Shown one piece after another: positions 51,774 through 63,906 of a stretch of 64,000 nt of DNA. The position numbers were made by a program, and so were the translations under genes. Source of the DNA: Kitagawia praeruptora. Taxonomy: Eukaryota; Streptophyta; Magnoliopsida; Apiales; Apiaceae. The stretch spans positions 17,389,501 to 17,453,500 of the forward strand of contig CM075346.1 of assembly GCA_037693485.1 (NCBI GenBank). Direction: 5' to 3'. Each line of letters opens with the position of its first letter. Positions within the stretch are counted from its first letter, which is position 1. The notes under the pieces were generated by a model, which was not told where the DNA came from, did not search any database, and saw only the letters and a list, made by a program, of their open reading frames with translations.

Positions 51774-54401
51774 ATCTCCCCCTATTTGTTTGTTAGACAA
51801 TAACAAGCAAATACCTAGAGGATAACTCAACTAACTCACTTAAACAAGAAAAAGATTAAGCATTTAAGAGCTTAGCAAATAGTACATTAAAAAAATTTCT
51901 CTGGTTTGTATTTAACAATTCCATAATCCTCAGTTGATGAAATGATAGATGACTGTTCCTCTAGCACTGAACTGGTCTTCAATAGATGAATCATCTTCAT
52001 TTCTGATTCTTCATATCTCTGCCTGATAATCCTTCACATCTTACATTGGTTATTATCAGCAGTTCTTGATTTACAATCACTTCCCTTCTCTGACACAGCT
52101 TTTCTCACTTAAGAAAAACAACTGCTCCTAATAAACAGACAATGGTGAATCAATACCATTTCTACAACTTCTAGGAAATCTACTACTCTTCCACTTAGCC
52201 TTTATACATAGTACATTGAAAGACTGATAGAATAGTATTGTGATGTACTCATCGTTATTTCTCCACTTTCATCTCAACTGAAATTTCCCTTACTTTTCCA
52301 TCTAAGGCTCCCCCTTAGTAACTTGACTTGCTTCTCTTCCAAAGCACAGTCTGTAAATGCTCCCCCTTTCTAACTTACTCTCCTTTTTCTTGTACCCTTT
52401 ACTTCTCCCCCTTAGTTGAGGAATCCTCCAATCAACTAGTTGACAAAGTAGTTGATACCAATTACTTGAACTTTGTTAGAAAGGAAGTTTCATTTTCTTC
52501 CTCACTGTGAGTGTGTGATAGTGTTTAGTGTACCTCACAAGTGTTTCACTCTTCTCTCCACTCATTTGTGTTGAGTGTCTCACTTCTCTCTGTGTTTACA
52601 CTCTTACTCACTGGTGTATCACTCATCACTCATAGCTCCAACATCATTTAGTGTACCTACAAGGAAAAATCACCCTAGCCCCTTCAAGAGAGGTCAGTGA
52701 TGGTGCAATGGGAATTCGCAAATCCCAAATCCTCGTTGGACTCGTTAGACGAATCTGAGTCATAATCTACAAGTTGCTAGTTTTCCCTTTTTAGGGTTTT
52801 CAGATTTGAATTCTGAGAAGGTAGACAATGATCTATAAATTAGCATTGAGATCAAGGTTCCCTTTTAATGTCTGTGAAGACATCACCTTGTTTCAGTAAA
52901 GAACCTTTAACTTATAATCCTAACCTTAAAAAGGTTGGATTACAGGTTTCCGTCAATTCATCCTTAGTGTGTGCAATCTCACTTTATGCATATGAAATAT
53001 TTTGGTTAGTGTATAAGGTAGTGACTCTCCAACTGAATATCCCACACATTCTTATTTGCTGCATCAAGTGCAGTTACTCCCTGGTGACCTCTAGTCTGAT
53101 AGGTTACTTCCTTTTAGGGGGTAAGTCAGAATGTGTTTGAGTTTGACTGTAGTCTGGGATAAAAGTTGTTGGGTTTACAACCTCATGACTAATCATGTGA
53201 GAAAACAGAACTACATTGTGCATTACAGAATATGAGCAATAGAGATAGAATGCATTTTTATCTTTGAAAAGTTTTCTGAGAAAATATTGCATTTATCTTT
53301 AGAGAAATGATATACAGTTGTGATTTCAAAAGGTTTACAATATAAGCAATCACAGCCGTAGAAAAAAAAATTTGAGTTGGGAAAGATATAGATCTTGAGC
53401 CAGTTTTACTAAACAAGAACATAGGCAAAAATTCAATTAATAAGTATTAATCGAATTAATGTAAGTTAATGTTCAAACCAATACAAACAAAACTATTTTA
53501 TCATGTTTTAGGTCCTGCAAGATAGATACCAACAATGGTCCTATATAAGAAAGTCTGTCAACAACAACAACACAACAAAGAATTAAAATTAAAACAACAT
53601 GATATGTGTGTGTTAAACAGAAGAAGTACAAAAGAACCAAGTACAGGGACCTGTTTGTAAGTTTTGAAAGTATAGTGACTAAACTGAAAAACTATACAAA
53701 CTATTTATATACACATGAAAAATAATATACAAAAATAAGAAATAATATACATAATAATAATAATATTAAATAAAAACTAAAAACAAAAGAAAAATACGAT
53801 TTTTATTTTTATTTTTTTAATTAAAAAATAATTGTATTAATAATATTTACATAATATTAGAAATAAAAGAAAATAATTTACAAAAATATTTACAACAATA
53901 TAACTACTTAAAAATAGCTAAACAGCAAATAGAAAATACTAAAAATACCAAAGGTTATCCTTTTTACGGAATCAAACATTAATAACAAAAGAATAAACAC
54001 TACAAAATATTGAATACAATATTAACTGTTTACATAAATATTTGTAGTAAATTAATAAATCTATATATTTTCTTAATAAAATAATTTTCTTATAGAAATC
54101 ATTTAAAGAGAAAATATGACTTATTAAATCAACACAAATATTCAACAGTAATTTTCAACAAGAATAGATTTCTCACTAACAACTTGTAGAATTTGAGAAA
54201 AATATTTTTAGAGAAAATAAAAATATTTTAAAATTAAAAGAAGTAAGTAGGAATATATTAAGAAGATAATGACAATGATTTGGGAATTAACAAGCTAGAA
54301 GATAAGTTGATAAAATAATTATACAAGTGATTTTAATAACAAATATTAACAAAGTAATCACTTATAAATTATTAAAGAGCAAACCTCAGATACTAACTAG
54401 T
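51774..54401 (-). other. A noncoding region between RNase H and 3' LTR
   Basis: 2.6 kb without an ORF I can support. Near the LTR the minus strand carries several purine tracts of the form CTAAGGGGGAG or GAAAGGGGGAGC (52308-52318, 52359-52370, 52405-52415) besides the one at the LTR itself (51774-51783). The right half (53350-54400) is extremely AT-rich. In element B this position holds the extra ORF; no trace of it is readable here. Confidence 0.75.
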
Positions 54402-55878
54402 TTAATTACTAGGACTATTTAACATACCCAATTCACCAACAATTCTGGTGAATGTGGATTCATCAAGAGACTTAGTAAAAATATCTGCTGTTTGTTCTTC
54501 CGTGGGTACAAAATGTAACTCCACGGTACCATTCATGACATGCTCTCGAATAAAATGATACCTGATGTCAATGTGCTTGGTCCTTGTATGCTGCACAGGA
54601 TTGTTGGAGATTGCTATGGCACTTATATTGTCACACAGAATAGGAATCCTGTCGAGTATAAAGCCATAGTCCCGTAGCTGATTCCTAATCCACAAGATCT
54701 GAGCACAACAGCTTCCAGCAACTATGTATTCAGCTTCAGTTGTTGAGTTGGAAACTGTTTGTTGCTTCTTGCTGTACCAGGAAACCAACCTGCCACCTAG
54801 GAATTGACAACTCCCAGAGGTGCTTTTCCTATCTACAACACTTCCTGCATAATCTAAATCTGTATATCCAATAAGATTAAAACCAGAATCTTTAGGGTAC
54901 CAGATGCCTAAGTTAGGCGTACCCTTAAGATATCTCAAGATTTTTTTAACAGCAATGAGATGAACATCTCTAGGATCCGATTGGAACCTTGCACACAAGA
55001 ACGTAGCATACATAATATCTGGTCTACTTGTAGTAAGGTAAAGTAATGAGCCTATCATACCTCTGTAGCTTGTGATATCTACCTTAGCAGAATTTTCACA
55101 TGCTCCAAATTTAACAGCTGTAGATGATGGTGTTCTTGCTGAAGATGAGTCCTTCATTTGATATTTCTTGAGGAGCTCTCTAACATACTTGGATTGACAG
55201 ATAAATATTCCATCTGTCCTTTGACTTACTTGCAATCCAAGAAAAGAACTTCAATTCACCCATCATGCTCATTTCAAACTTACCCTGCATTAACTTAGCA
55301 AATTTCTTGCAAAGAAGATCATTAGTAGACCTAAATATTATATCATCCACATAGATTTGGACTAATATTGTATCATTTTTATGTTTCTTTGTGAAGAGAG
55401 TTTTGTCTATGACACCTCTAACAAAACCATTTTCAAGTAAAAATTCAGAGAGAGTGTCATACCATTTCCTTGGTGCTTGCTTGAGACCATAAATTGCCTT
55501 GAAGAGAAAGTAGACATAATCCATGAATTCTGGATCTTCAAAGCCATGGGGCTATTCTACATATACCTCTTCATCTAGCTTACCATTCAGAAAAGCACTC
55601 TTGACATCCATTTGATAAACCTTAAAGTTTGAGAATGCTGCGAATGCCAAGAATATTCTGATATCCTCAAGTCTTGCCACTGGAGCATAGGTTTCATCAT
55701 AATCAATGCCTTCAGCTTGTGCATAACCCTTTACTACCGGTCTTGCCTTATTTCTCATCACTGTGCCATCTTCATCAAGTTTGTTTCTGAATACCCACCT
55801 AGTGCCAACCACTGTTCTGTCTATAGGTCTGAGTACCAGCTTCCATATTTCTTGTATTGAGTTCATCTTGCATAGCAA
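54402..55878 (-). pseudogene. A reverse transcriptase and RNase H, frameshifted
   Basis: Three overlapping frames (55878-55552, 55524-55180, 55235-54402) add up to copia RT-RNase H. Visible are KVYQMDVKSAFLNGKL, AIYGLKQAPRKWYD, the catalytic VQIYVDDIIF, then YTDLDYAGSVVDRKSTSG and QTADIFTKSLDE. An in-frame stop follows VYVE near 55552 and a frame change lies near 55235. Close relative of B pol but not the same family. Inactive. Confidence 0.92.
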
Positions 55879-57106
55879 TCATCCAATCAGGATAAGAAAG
55901 AGCTTCCTCAGTTTTCTTAGGTTCCATTTCAGATAGAAACCCTAAATAGTTACATTGATTTTGAGTAGCACTTCTAGTTTTGACACCAACATTTGGATCA
56001 CCAATGATTAACTCAAAAGGATGAGCTCTATTCCAAACTGTTTGTCTTGGAAGATTTAATCTTGATGATTCGACTTGTTCTTCATTGTGATGTTGAGTAA
56101 TACTAGTTAATCCTTCATTATCTCCCCCTGAATTATTGCCAGGTTGACTGGATGAATGTTCAGGAGTGTCATGTGTATCTACATTATTATCATTGTTTTC
56201 ACTACCATTACCCTGATCATCATCATCACCATTATCATTGTTGTCATTAGCATCAGCAAAATCATCAGGTGGATTGTCATCATCTGGATCTGTCATATCA
56301 TCAAAAGATAGCTTTTCAGATGAATCCTCAGTTTGGATACTAGGGAGTTTAGTGTCATCAAATGTTACATTGACACTTTCACTCATTTTCTGTTGATCAA
56401 TCATGTATACCCTGTAAGCTCTTCTTGTATAACCAATAAAAATTGCATCATGTGCTTTGGCCTCGAATTTTCCACCTTGATCATCTTCTTCTTTAAGCAC
56501 AAAACATTTTGCTCCAAAAACATGAAAGTATTTGAGTGTTGGTTTCTTTTCAGTCATAGCTTCATATGGTGTCTTCATCAAGTCTTTGTTGATAAGGGTT
56601 CGATTCTGGGTATAGCAAGCAGTGTTGACAGCTTCAGCCCAAAAGTACAATGGAAGCCTTGATTCACTTAATATAGTACGTGCAACTTCAATCAAGGTTA
56701 TATTCTTTCTTTCCACTACCCCATTTTGTTGAGGAGTTCTTGGAGCTGAGTACTGTCTGGTTATACCATTCTCAGTGCAGAAATCATTCAGAACTACATT
56801 CTTAAATTCAGTTCCATTATCTGATCTTATAGCTCTCACTGGATACTTAGAATCCAGCTCAATCAACTTGATGTGATCAATCACTAGCTGTGGAGTTTCA
56901 TCTTTAGAATTCAGAAATAGGACCCATGTGTATTTTGAAAAATCATCAACAATCACAAGAGCATATCTTTTCTTTGATATTGACATCACATTAACTGGAC
57001 CAAACAAATCCATATGAAGTAATTGTAGAGGTTCAGTTATTGATCGAAGATGTGTTAGTGCTCCTGTGAGTTGCCCTCTTAAGCTTGCCTTTTTGACATG
57101 CATCAC
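55799..57106 (-). pseudogene. A integrase core and linker
   Basis: Minus strand: LLHMDLFGPVNVMSISKKRY, RAIRSDNGTEFKN and PRTPQQNGVVERKN give the DDE triad, followed by FGAKCFVLK and an acidic Asp/Asn-rich linker (DNNDNGDDDDQGNG). The DWMIAMQDEL start of RT follows before the frame is lost near 55850. One frame break separates it from the zinc finger upstream. Confidence 0.9.
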
Positions 57107-57678
57107 ATAGTCCTTCCTGTGTGAACTCCATTGAAGGTAAACCTCTCACCAACTCTCTTCTAACCAGAGAGTTCATTGTTTTGAAATTTAGATGAGAAAG
57201 TTTAATTCTTGTGCTATAGACAGCTTTCATCTTTGGATGCTTTAGAGTATAAGCAGTTGATTTCTTCAGTGCTTCCAGTGTTCATATTGGCTATGTACAA
57301 GTTTTCTTTTTTGACTCCTGTAAGAGATGGTTGATCACTTCTCTTGTGTGAAATCAGACAACTCTTCTTGTTAAAGTGGACTTCAAATCCCTTATCACAG
57401 AATTGACTGATACTGAGCAAATTATGCTCAAGTCCTTTTACAAAGGACACTTCCTCAATGATAACATTTCCAACTTCAAGTCTGCCATATCCATCAGTTT
57501 TACCTTTGCTGTTATCTCCAAAGGTAACTACTGGGCCGGCCTTCTCCACCACATTTGTCAACAGGGTTCTATCACCAGTCATATGCCTTGAACATCCACT
57601 GTCCAAGATCCAGGTTACTCGTTCAACCTGCTCAACACCCTGCAATGACAAACGGATTAAACCTTCTTCAGAACCCAA
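57030..57678 (-). pseudogene. A protease and integrase zinc finger
   Basis: Protease with WILDSGCSRHMTGD and the KGLEHNLLSISQFCD stretch. A frame change near 57220 leads into KLSHLNFKTMNSLVRREL and CDACQKGKLKR of the HHCC finger, then another break near 57060. The frame begins just behind a TTGCAG acceptor-like tract, as in B. Confidence 0.88.
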
Positions 57679-59197
57679 ATTTGATTGGGTCCAGAATACT
57701 TAAAGAATTGGCCTTTGTCAGGCAAAACAACATTTTTAACCTTGACACCAATTTTACCATTAGTCAACAAGCATTTTACCCTATAAACAGATTTAACAAT
57801 CTTTTGTTTCATTTTGGGTATCCATGTTTGTTTAGCAGCAATAACACTTGTTTCATTGACTGGACATTTGACCTTGCAAACAGCCTTAGTAAAACTTTGT
57901 TTAGGCTTAGGTACAAATGTCTCTCTCCTAACATTAGGAGGACTAGCAGTCTTTGATCTAACATTTGTGTTTCTGTTCATATGTTGTCCGGGGGTAGTCT
58001 TATCAGCACATGCATGATTACCATTAAAGTAAGCAAACATGACATTAAAAGCACAAGACATACAATTGACAACACCACATGCTTTATGAGAAGAATCAAT
58101 AATAGGCATGATATGCATGTCAGACATGTTATTGTTCTACTTCAACTTATTACCACCTAACCCAGTTTTAGACGAACTGGTTGACTCAACAAACTTAACT
58201 GGTTCCTTAGAAACAACCTTATTAGATTTAACATTTTTTGTTGTAAGTGCCTTAACAGATTTTTCATTAAGTTGGACACTTCCACTAGCAATGTCCTCAG
58301 TACGCATCTCCTCTTGAATAACAAGAGAAGTCAAATCTAGAGGCTCTGCAACAGACTTCTTAAAGAGTGGATCTTCAACATTCTTAAGCACATGTGGTAT
58401 TCCCCTTTCTTTAGCACTAACAGGATTAGGGGAGTTTATGCCTAACATTCTAATAGCCTCATTGTAGCCAAATCCTATTCCTACGGTTCGTTCTACAGCT
58501 TGTTTATTGAATAACTCTTTAGAAATTTTAACAAAATTAAAACAGCAGATAATTTGACATCATGTTCCTTTATCTTAGTTTCAAGTTCAGCAACTTTAGC
58601 AACTTGTTTTAACATGTATTCTGATATCGACTTTTCTCTGTAGTTAAGTCGAGCTATTTCTTTTTATTTGCTGATCTTGATTAACATGCACCTTTTTTAG
58701 TTCTAACACTTCATTTTCAAGATTAGTGTTCAACAGAACTTGTCTAGCATTTTCATTGTTTGCATTAATCAAGGAATTACGTAAGCTACGAATCAACTCA
58801 GCGTCAGTAAGAATTACCGGAGTTCTCTAAACATTGGATGTTTCAGCATTTGCCACCAGCGCAAAATTTCCATATTCTTCATCTTCGCTATCTGTGTCAT
58901 CCCAACTTTTACCAGCAGCTACATAAGCTCTTCCAGTCTTCTTCTTTTCAGAAGCATAATCTCTTTTTTGTGCTTGTTTGGGTTTCTGACACTCAGTAGC
59001 AAAGTGTCCCAATTCATTACAGTTAAAGCAACGAATCTTGCTTTTGTCAACAGTTCCAATTTGTATCCTCCCCTGTTACTAGAGGATGAAGAACCTCCTC
59101 TCTGGAATCTGCTATTAGACTTAAACCTGAACTTTGGATTTCGCCTGAATCTGAAGTTACTGAATTGCCTCACCATCATTGACATGCATGGATTCAT
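57657..59197 (-). pseudogene. A gag C-terminal half, fragmented
   Basis: Pieces in several frames: an RFRRNPKFRFKSNSRF basic linker (59197-58919), MGHFATECQKPKQ (the end of a CCHC knuckle, from 59012) and an acidic SWDDTDSEDEEYGNFALV. A gap with stops around 58500-58800 follows, then an HVLKNVEDPLFKKS segment (58448-58137) and the extension ending NQIWVLKKV (58127-57657). Same layout as gag plus extension in B. Confidence 0.8.
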
Positions 59198-60059
59198 CTT
59201 CTAACTGATCTAGCTCTTCTAGTGAGTAAAATTCTCCACCATCCTGAGTAGCTGGTGTCTGACCATGTTCCACTTCAGTCTGTTCCTTGTCTGAGCTGTA
59301 AGGTCGAACAACCTTAGCTTCCACTTCCTTAGGAACCTCAACTACTAGAGCTGTAGAAGAACTTACCACTCTGCCTTTACCAGAAATCTCATTCTGCTGT
59401 ACTTGTTCCAACTCATAGGTCTTCAGAACACCAAACAGTCTTTCAAGAGCAATCTTATTCAAATCTCTAGATTCTCTTATGGCAGTTATCCTATGTTCTA
59501 GGTGAATAGGCATAGTCAGCAAAAACTTCATGTTAATCTCCTTTTGTGTATAGTACTTTCCATGGACTTGCAAGTTGTTGATTATTTTGTTATACCTTTC
59601 AAACACTTCCTGAATGCCTTCATTAGGACCAGCTCTGAAGTGTTCATATTCAGAGGTTAAAATCTGAAGTCTATTTTCCCGGACTTCATCAGTTCCTTCA
59701 TTGATGATCTCAATAGTTTCCCAGATGTGTTTAGCAGTTTTACAATTCATCACATGACTGTACATCACAGCATCTAGGGAATCTATCAGAATGAGTCTCA
59801 AATTCTTGTCTAGTCCAGCATCCTCCTTTTCATCAGAAGAATAGAGCTTAGGGTCCTTTTCATAGGTTCTAGCAGGTGTTGTAACAACTCCATCAGTAAC
59901 AACTTGTTCTTCATGAACCATAGGAATTTTAGGTCCATTTTTCAGAACACCCAAATATTTAGGATTTGTAACATCTAGAAACAATTCCATTTTATTTTTC
60001 CACATATCATAATTATCTTTATTAAATATGGGAATCTTAACAATGGCTTTTGAAGACAT
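59157..60059 (-). pseudogene. A gag N-terminal domain
   Basis: 300 codons from the first ATG after the primer site. It has the copia gag polypeptide domain with FNKDNYDMWKNKMELFL, AKHIWETIEIINEGTDEV and INMKFLLTMPIHLEHRI, clearly homologous to B gag. The frame is lost around 59160 before the knuckle. The N-terminal part alone is intact. Confidence 0.88.
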
Positions 60060-60144
60060 GATGAATTTTTAAGTGAGTTAAAAATTCGAGATAAATTTTT
60101 GATTGAATAAAAATAGGATCTTGATTTGTGTATCAATCAATAGG

Positions 60145-60157
60145 CTCTGATACCAAT
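60145..60157 (-). other. A primer binding site
   Basis: On the minus strand the LTR end is followed by ATTGGTATCAGAG, complementary to initiator methionine tRNA. Confidence 0.9.
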
Positions 60158-62135
60158 TGTTAGGTCCGATAAGATTGTAGAATGGGGGGTTGAATACAAT
60201 CTATACCATTTTATCGAAATTTGTCCTTTTAATAAAATTTGAGTTAGACAAATTTGAGCGGAATAAATTGAAACAAATTTCAAGTTGAATATAACAATAT
60301 ATTAACTTAATGGGTGTTACAATTTTCAGTACATATAATTATCAAGTTGATAAAAACTAATTAGAAAATTTGACATGAACTATTATAATTTAGTTAATAA
60401 AAATCAAGATAAGAACTAGGAAACTTAATTCGCTAGTAGTACAAGAATCACAAATAAACAAGTTCCACCGGATAAAATATTACAAAGGTGTTGAACTTGA
60501 TTTTCAGGGAATTTTTGTTCTTGGTGTTCTTGAGAGAAAATGAGGCTCCTGGATATGTTTTGTAGATATAATGTTTCGTGTCTTTGTGTCTTCTATCTCT
60601 TTTTCTATTTATAGTCAAGTGAACAAAGGCTGCCATCTGTTGATATTTAATCTCTCGGTATGACCTTTAGCAACTAGTTGGCGGTATGACTTAAGCTAGT
60701 CATAATAGCTTCAATATGACTTGGCAAGTCATAACACAACTTCAATATGACTTGCAAATAAAGCCAGTATGACTTAGAAATAAACTGTGCTCGGTATGAC
60801 CAAAAACTGATTTAAATCTGCCAAGCTGAATCCCAGTCTCGAAAGAGGAAAGTGGAGAGCACGCGAGACCGTTTGTGTGGCTTGTCACGGGCGCGTGTAC
60901 TACACGCGCGGGTTGGGAGAGTAACATGGCCAGCCGACAAGTTCTTGCACCTGCTAACTCTTGTTTGTTTCTTGAATTCATTTTATTCTTTGTTTAATAG
61001 AGTACCGACAGCACCAGCCACTTGCAATTCTTTTCTTTGTCAATTTGCTAGCAATTCACTTGTTTCCTTTTCATTTGTTTATCAAATTAATCAAGTGAAT
61101 TGCTTCGTACACATACCAAACCAAACCAAACCAAACAAACCCAGTATATCCCGCTCGAAGCAGGGTCTGGGGAGGGTGAGATGTACGCAAACCATAGCTC
61201 TAATTTTACGGTAGAGAGAATTGCTTCGTACACATGCTGAACAATATTCGGAAAACAAATGACCTGCCTCCTTTTTCAAAATCAAATGAATTATGGCCCA
61301 TAGAAATGCTTTTTAATCCGCACAGCTTATAATCTTTAATTAATAAATAATTAATTTAATTCAGAAATTATAAAAATAAATATCTAATATTATTAGATAT
61401 TTATAAATATAATTTTCTAATTAAATAAAATAATTATTAATATAAATAAATCCTTAAGCTCTAAGCTGCGGTTACCTGAGCGTCTGGAACCGAACTCGTT
61501 TTGCTTAACAAAAAATGAATCAATTCCAACCGGGGTTTCAGCATTAAGAATATATTATTTTGCATTTCTTTGTGATAAATCTTTTTCCTCACAGCCAGTC
61601 CACTTGATAGTAAAATCCTTGTAGTTAATGAATTTAGCACTCTTAATGCTTGCACAATGATTTTCTCTCATACCAGTCTTGATATCTTGAACCACTGAAT
61701 TTAATGATGAACAACCACTGTTAAATGTTGACACTCGATGTACTGTATGGTTCATGAGTGACTAACCGCAATGACTGTTCTTCATAAGTTGACTTTAAAA
61801 TCTGGTTCCTTTCTTTTCTCCTCTCTCTCCTTAATCTTTTGTACTGTCTCTGTCACCTTTGAAATCTCTGTCACTTTAAATGAATCCACTATTTAACGAA
61901 TACTCCATTGAGGCTTGATCAGATGACTTAGCTTCTTTCAATGTAGTAATTCCTCAAGTATGTAGATTGACCTTGATCTTTTTCTTCTGACAGATATTAC
62001 AATCTGAGATTCCTTGTGATAGTCTATATACTATTTTTTTTTTTGCTAAATGTCTATATACTATTTACTAATACATTCTTGTTTAATTTGAGTTGTATCC
62101 TCGAAATACAAATATGCTACATCATATGCCTTTCA
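60158..62135 (-). repeat. A 5' LTR
   Basis: 1978 bp. TATAAATAG on the minus strand at 60605-60613; the left LTR has this box mutated. It contains a SINE-like insert (61115-61217) and a tiny poly(T) insertion (62037-62051), both absent from the left LTR. Confidence 0.9.
61097..61235 (-). mobile_element. 5'-truncated SINE-like insert with 18-bp duplication
   Basis: GAATTGCTTCGTACACAT flanks a 103-bp insert at 61097-61114 and 61218-61235; the left LTR has the site once (50886-50903, one mismatch). On the minus strand the insert contains CATCTCACCCTCCCCAGACC and ends in (TTTGG)n. The CCTCCCCAGACCCTGC stretch resembles plant Au/TS-type SINE 3' ends, from memory. Confidence 0.75.
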
Positions 62136-63863
62136 GAACTTTCACCGTCTATTAGTACCTTCCATACTTTGTTCTGCCCGATGATCGAATTTACCACCAA
62201 AGGGTCTTCATGCGGCCAAATGACATCTTCGTAGTCTTCTTCAGTAAACATGATGGGCTGCGGCTGTTTGCCCTGTGCAGTATGTTGATACAGATTGTAG
62301 ACTTGTTGGGCATACCTCTTTTTGGCCATTTTGCTACAACGATCCAGTACTGTACCCCCCATGATTGTTCTTACCTCCCCTCTATATCGGGGGACTTCGT
62401 CCCTTTCCCTTTGCCTAGGGTTGTCATCTTCTTCGTTCCGATTTCTGGCCTCTTTCGGGCCTGAGTCATTCCTTTTTGGCTCCAAACGGTCCCTTAAATC
62501 TTTTACAAACTGATTTAAGTCACCTATTTTTACCATTCTTTCTATCAACCTCTTCAGATGAAAACATTCGTATGTGTTGTGGCCTTTGTCCTGGTGGTAA
62601 TCACATTCGTCTAAGGGTACCTGATCATTCGTCTTATGATCAGGTACCCTCAGCTTCGCTGGCCTTCGAAAATCAGGCCTGCTTTTGATTTCGTTCAGTA
62701 TCTTAGAGATGGGAGCATTTAGTGGAGTAAACACCATTGGCTCCCTATCTCTCTTCGAATCGTTTCTTCTGTCATCCCTTCGATAACTATCTCCCTTATC
62801 ATCTTTCCTTCGGTCGTTCTTCCCCTGATTGCCCTTTCTTCGGCCGTCTTTGGACGATTCTTTGTAACCGTCGATAGACTCCATTTTCCTCCTGATACTT
62901 TCTCCACGGATATAGATGTCGTTTAGAGACTTCGGGGGAACATCATATAAGGACTATCGAAGCTTTCTCCCTTTAACTGAGTCGAGGCCAGCCGTCAGAA
63001 ATCCTGCTGCCTTGACTTTATCTAGGTTGGTCACCATTCCAGCTTCTTCCTTGAAACGGGCTAGGTAATCTCCCAACTCTTCATCAGATCTTTGGCGATA
63101 ATGGATGAGTGATTCGATATCCTTCTCCCTTCGGCAAAGATGGGAATAATGCCTCAAAAACTTGCTTTTCAGCCGATCGTAAGAAGGTATGGATCTAGGC
63201 CTCATCGATCGATACCACAAGGAGGCGGAACCCTTCAAATAGGTTTTAAACATTTTGCAAAGCATAATATCATCATGACCCATTCATGTCATCAAACTTT
63301 CATATTTTTCGCAGTGATCTTCTGGGTCTCCCTTGCCGCTAAATTCGGTCATTTTTGGGAACTAACGACCTGGGGGTGGTCTATACTGTTTAATCTCTTC
63401 AGTCACAATGGGCTCTCGATGCGTCCTCTTCTGATCTCCAAACATACATTTTTCCATTCTTCGAAGCCTGTTTTTCCATTGAGAGTCTGTTTCTTCTTCC
63501 TCTAAGTCCGAAGGATCTTGGGACGGGTGTGAGGAATGTGTGTCGGATTTTGAAGACTCTTCCTGGTGAGGTCGAGACCTTTTTTTCTCGTCGGCTTTTA
63601 GAAGTGGTTCTCTGAGGTTCGCTCGTGGGCTCCTATTCTCCAGCTTGAATGGCTTCTCGTGCTATCTTTTCTTCCAACTCAACCTCTTCGCGCCGGAGTT
63701 TTATGGCCTCCAACCTTAACTCATCGGCCTTCTTCTACAAGGCTCGTTTCTTTGCCCCTTGGGATCCTTCCGCTTTAGTGGCTTTCCCTTTCTCCTTCTG
63801 TTGCCTTATTTCTTTGGAATTGGGAGTTTCTGTATTGAGATTTTCGGAATCCTCTGGTAACAT
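62136..63863 (-). pseudogene. F gag and start of protease, degenerate
   Basis: Minus strand. The first ATG after the primer site is at 63863 and opens a charged N-terminal region (KEIRQQKEKGKATKAEG) with several stops. The gag core is at 63283-62954 (FKTYLKGSASLWYRSM, YDRLKSKFLRHY, DEELGDYLARFKEEAGMV) and a knuckle-like CDYHQDKGHNTYEC in the 62884-62117 frame. That frame ends in KVWKVLIDGESS, the protease active-site region, where element A cuts it. Typical Tat gag, inactive. Confidence 0.85.
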
Positions 63864-63887
63864 TATTCACAATAGAAGCTTGTACGG

Positions 63888-63904
63888 TCCCACAGACGGC
63901 GCCA
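63888..63904 (-). other. F primer binding site
   Basis: TGGCGCCGTCTGTGGGA on the minus strand, two bases inside the 5' LTR end. This is a primer-site type common in Tat-lineage gypsy elements. Confidence 0.85.
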
Positions 63905-63906
63905 AA

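Larger units (their letters stand above)
30501..62135 (-). mobile_element. Element A: Sirevirus-like copia element, decayed, carrying H, C and B in its left LTR
   Basis: Both outer ends read TGTTAGGTCCGATAAGATTG, the inner and outer limits match, and the TSD GAACT is perfect (30496-30500 and 62136-62140). On the minus strand the order is 5' LTR (60158-62135), primer site TGGTATCAGAG, gag, PR, IN, RT, RNase H, a 2.6-kb noncoding stretch, 3' LTR. The two LTRs differ by replacements and indels and the genes are frameshifted at many places, so A is old, though younger than F. Sirevirus-like is inferred from gag type, LTR size and repeated purine tracts before the 3' LTR. Confidence 0.92.
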
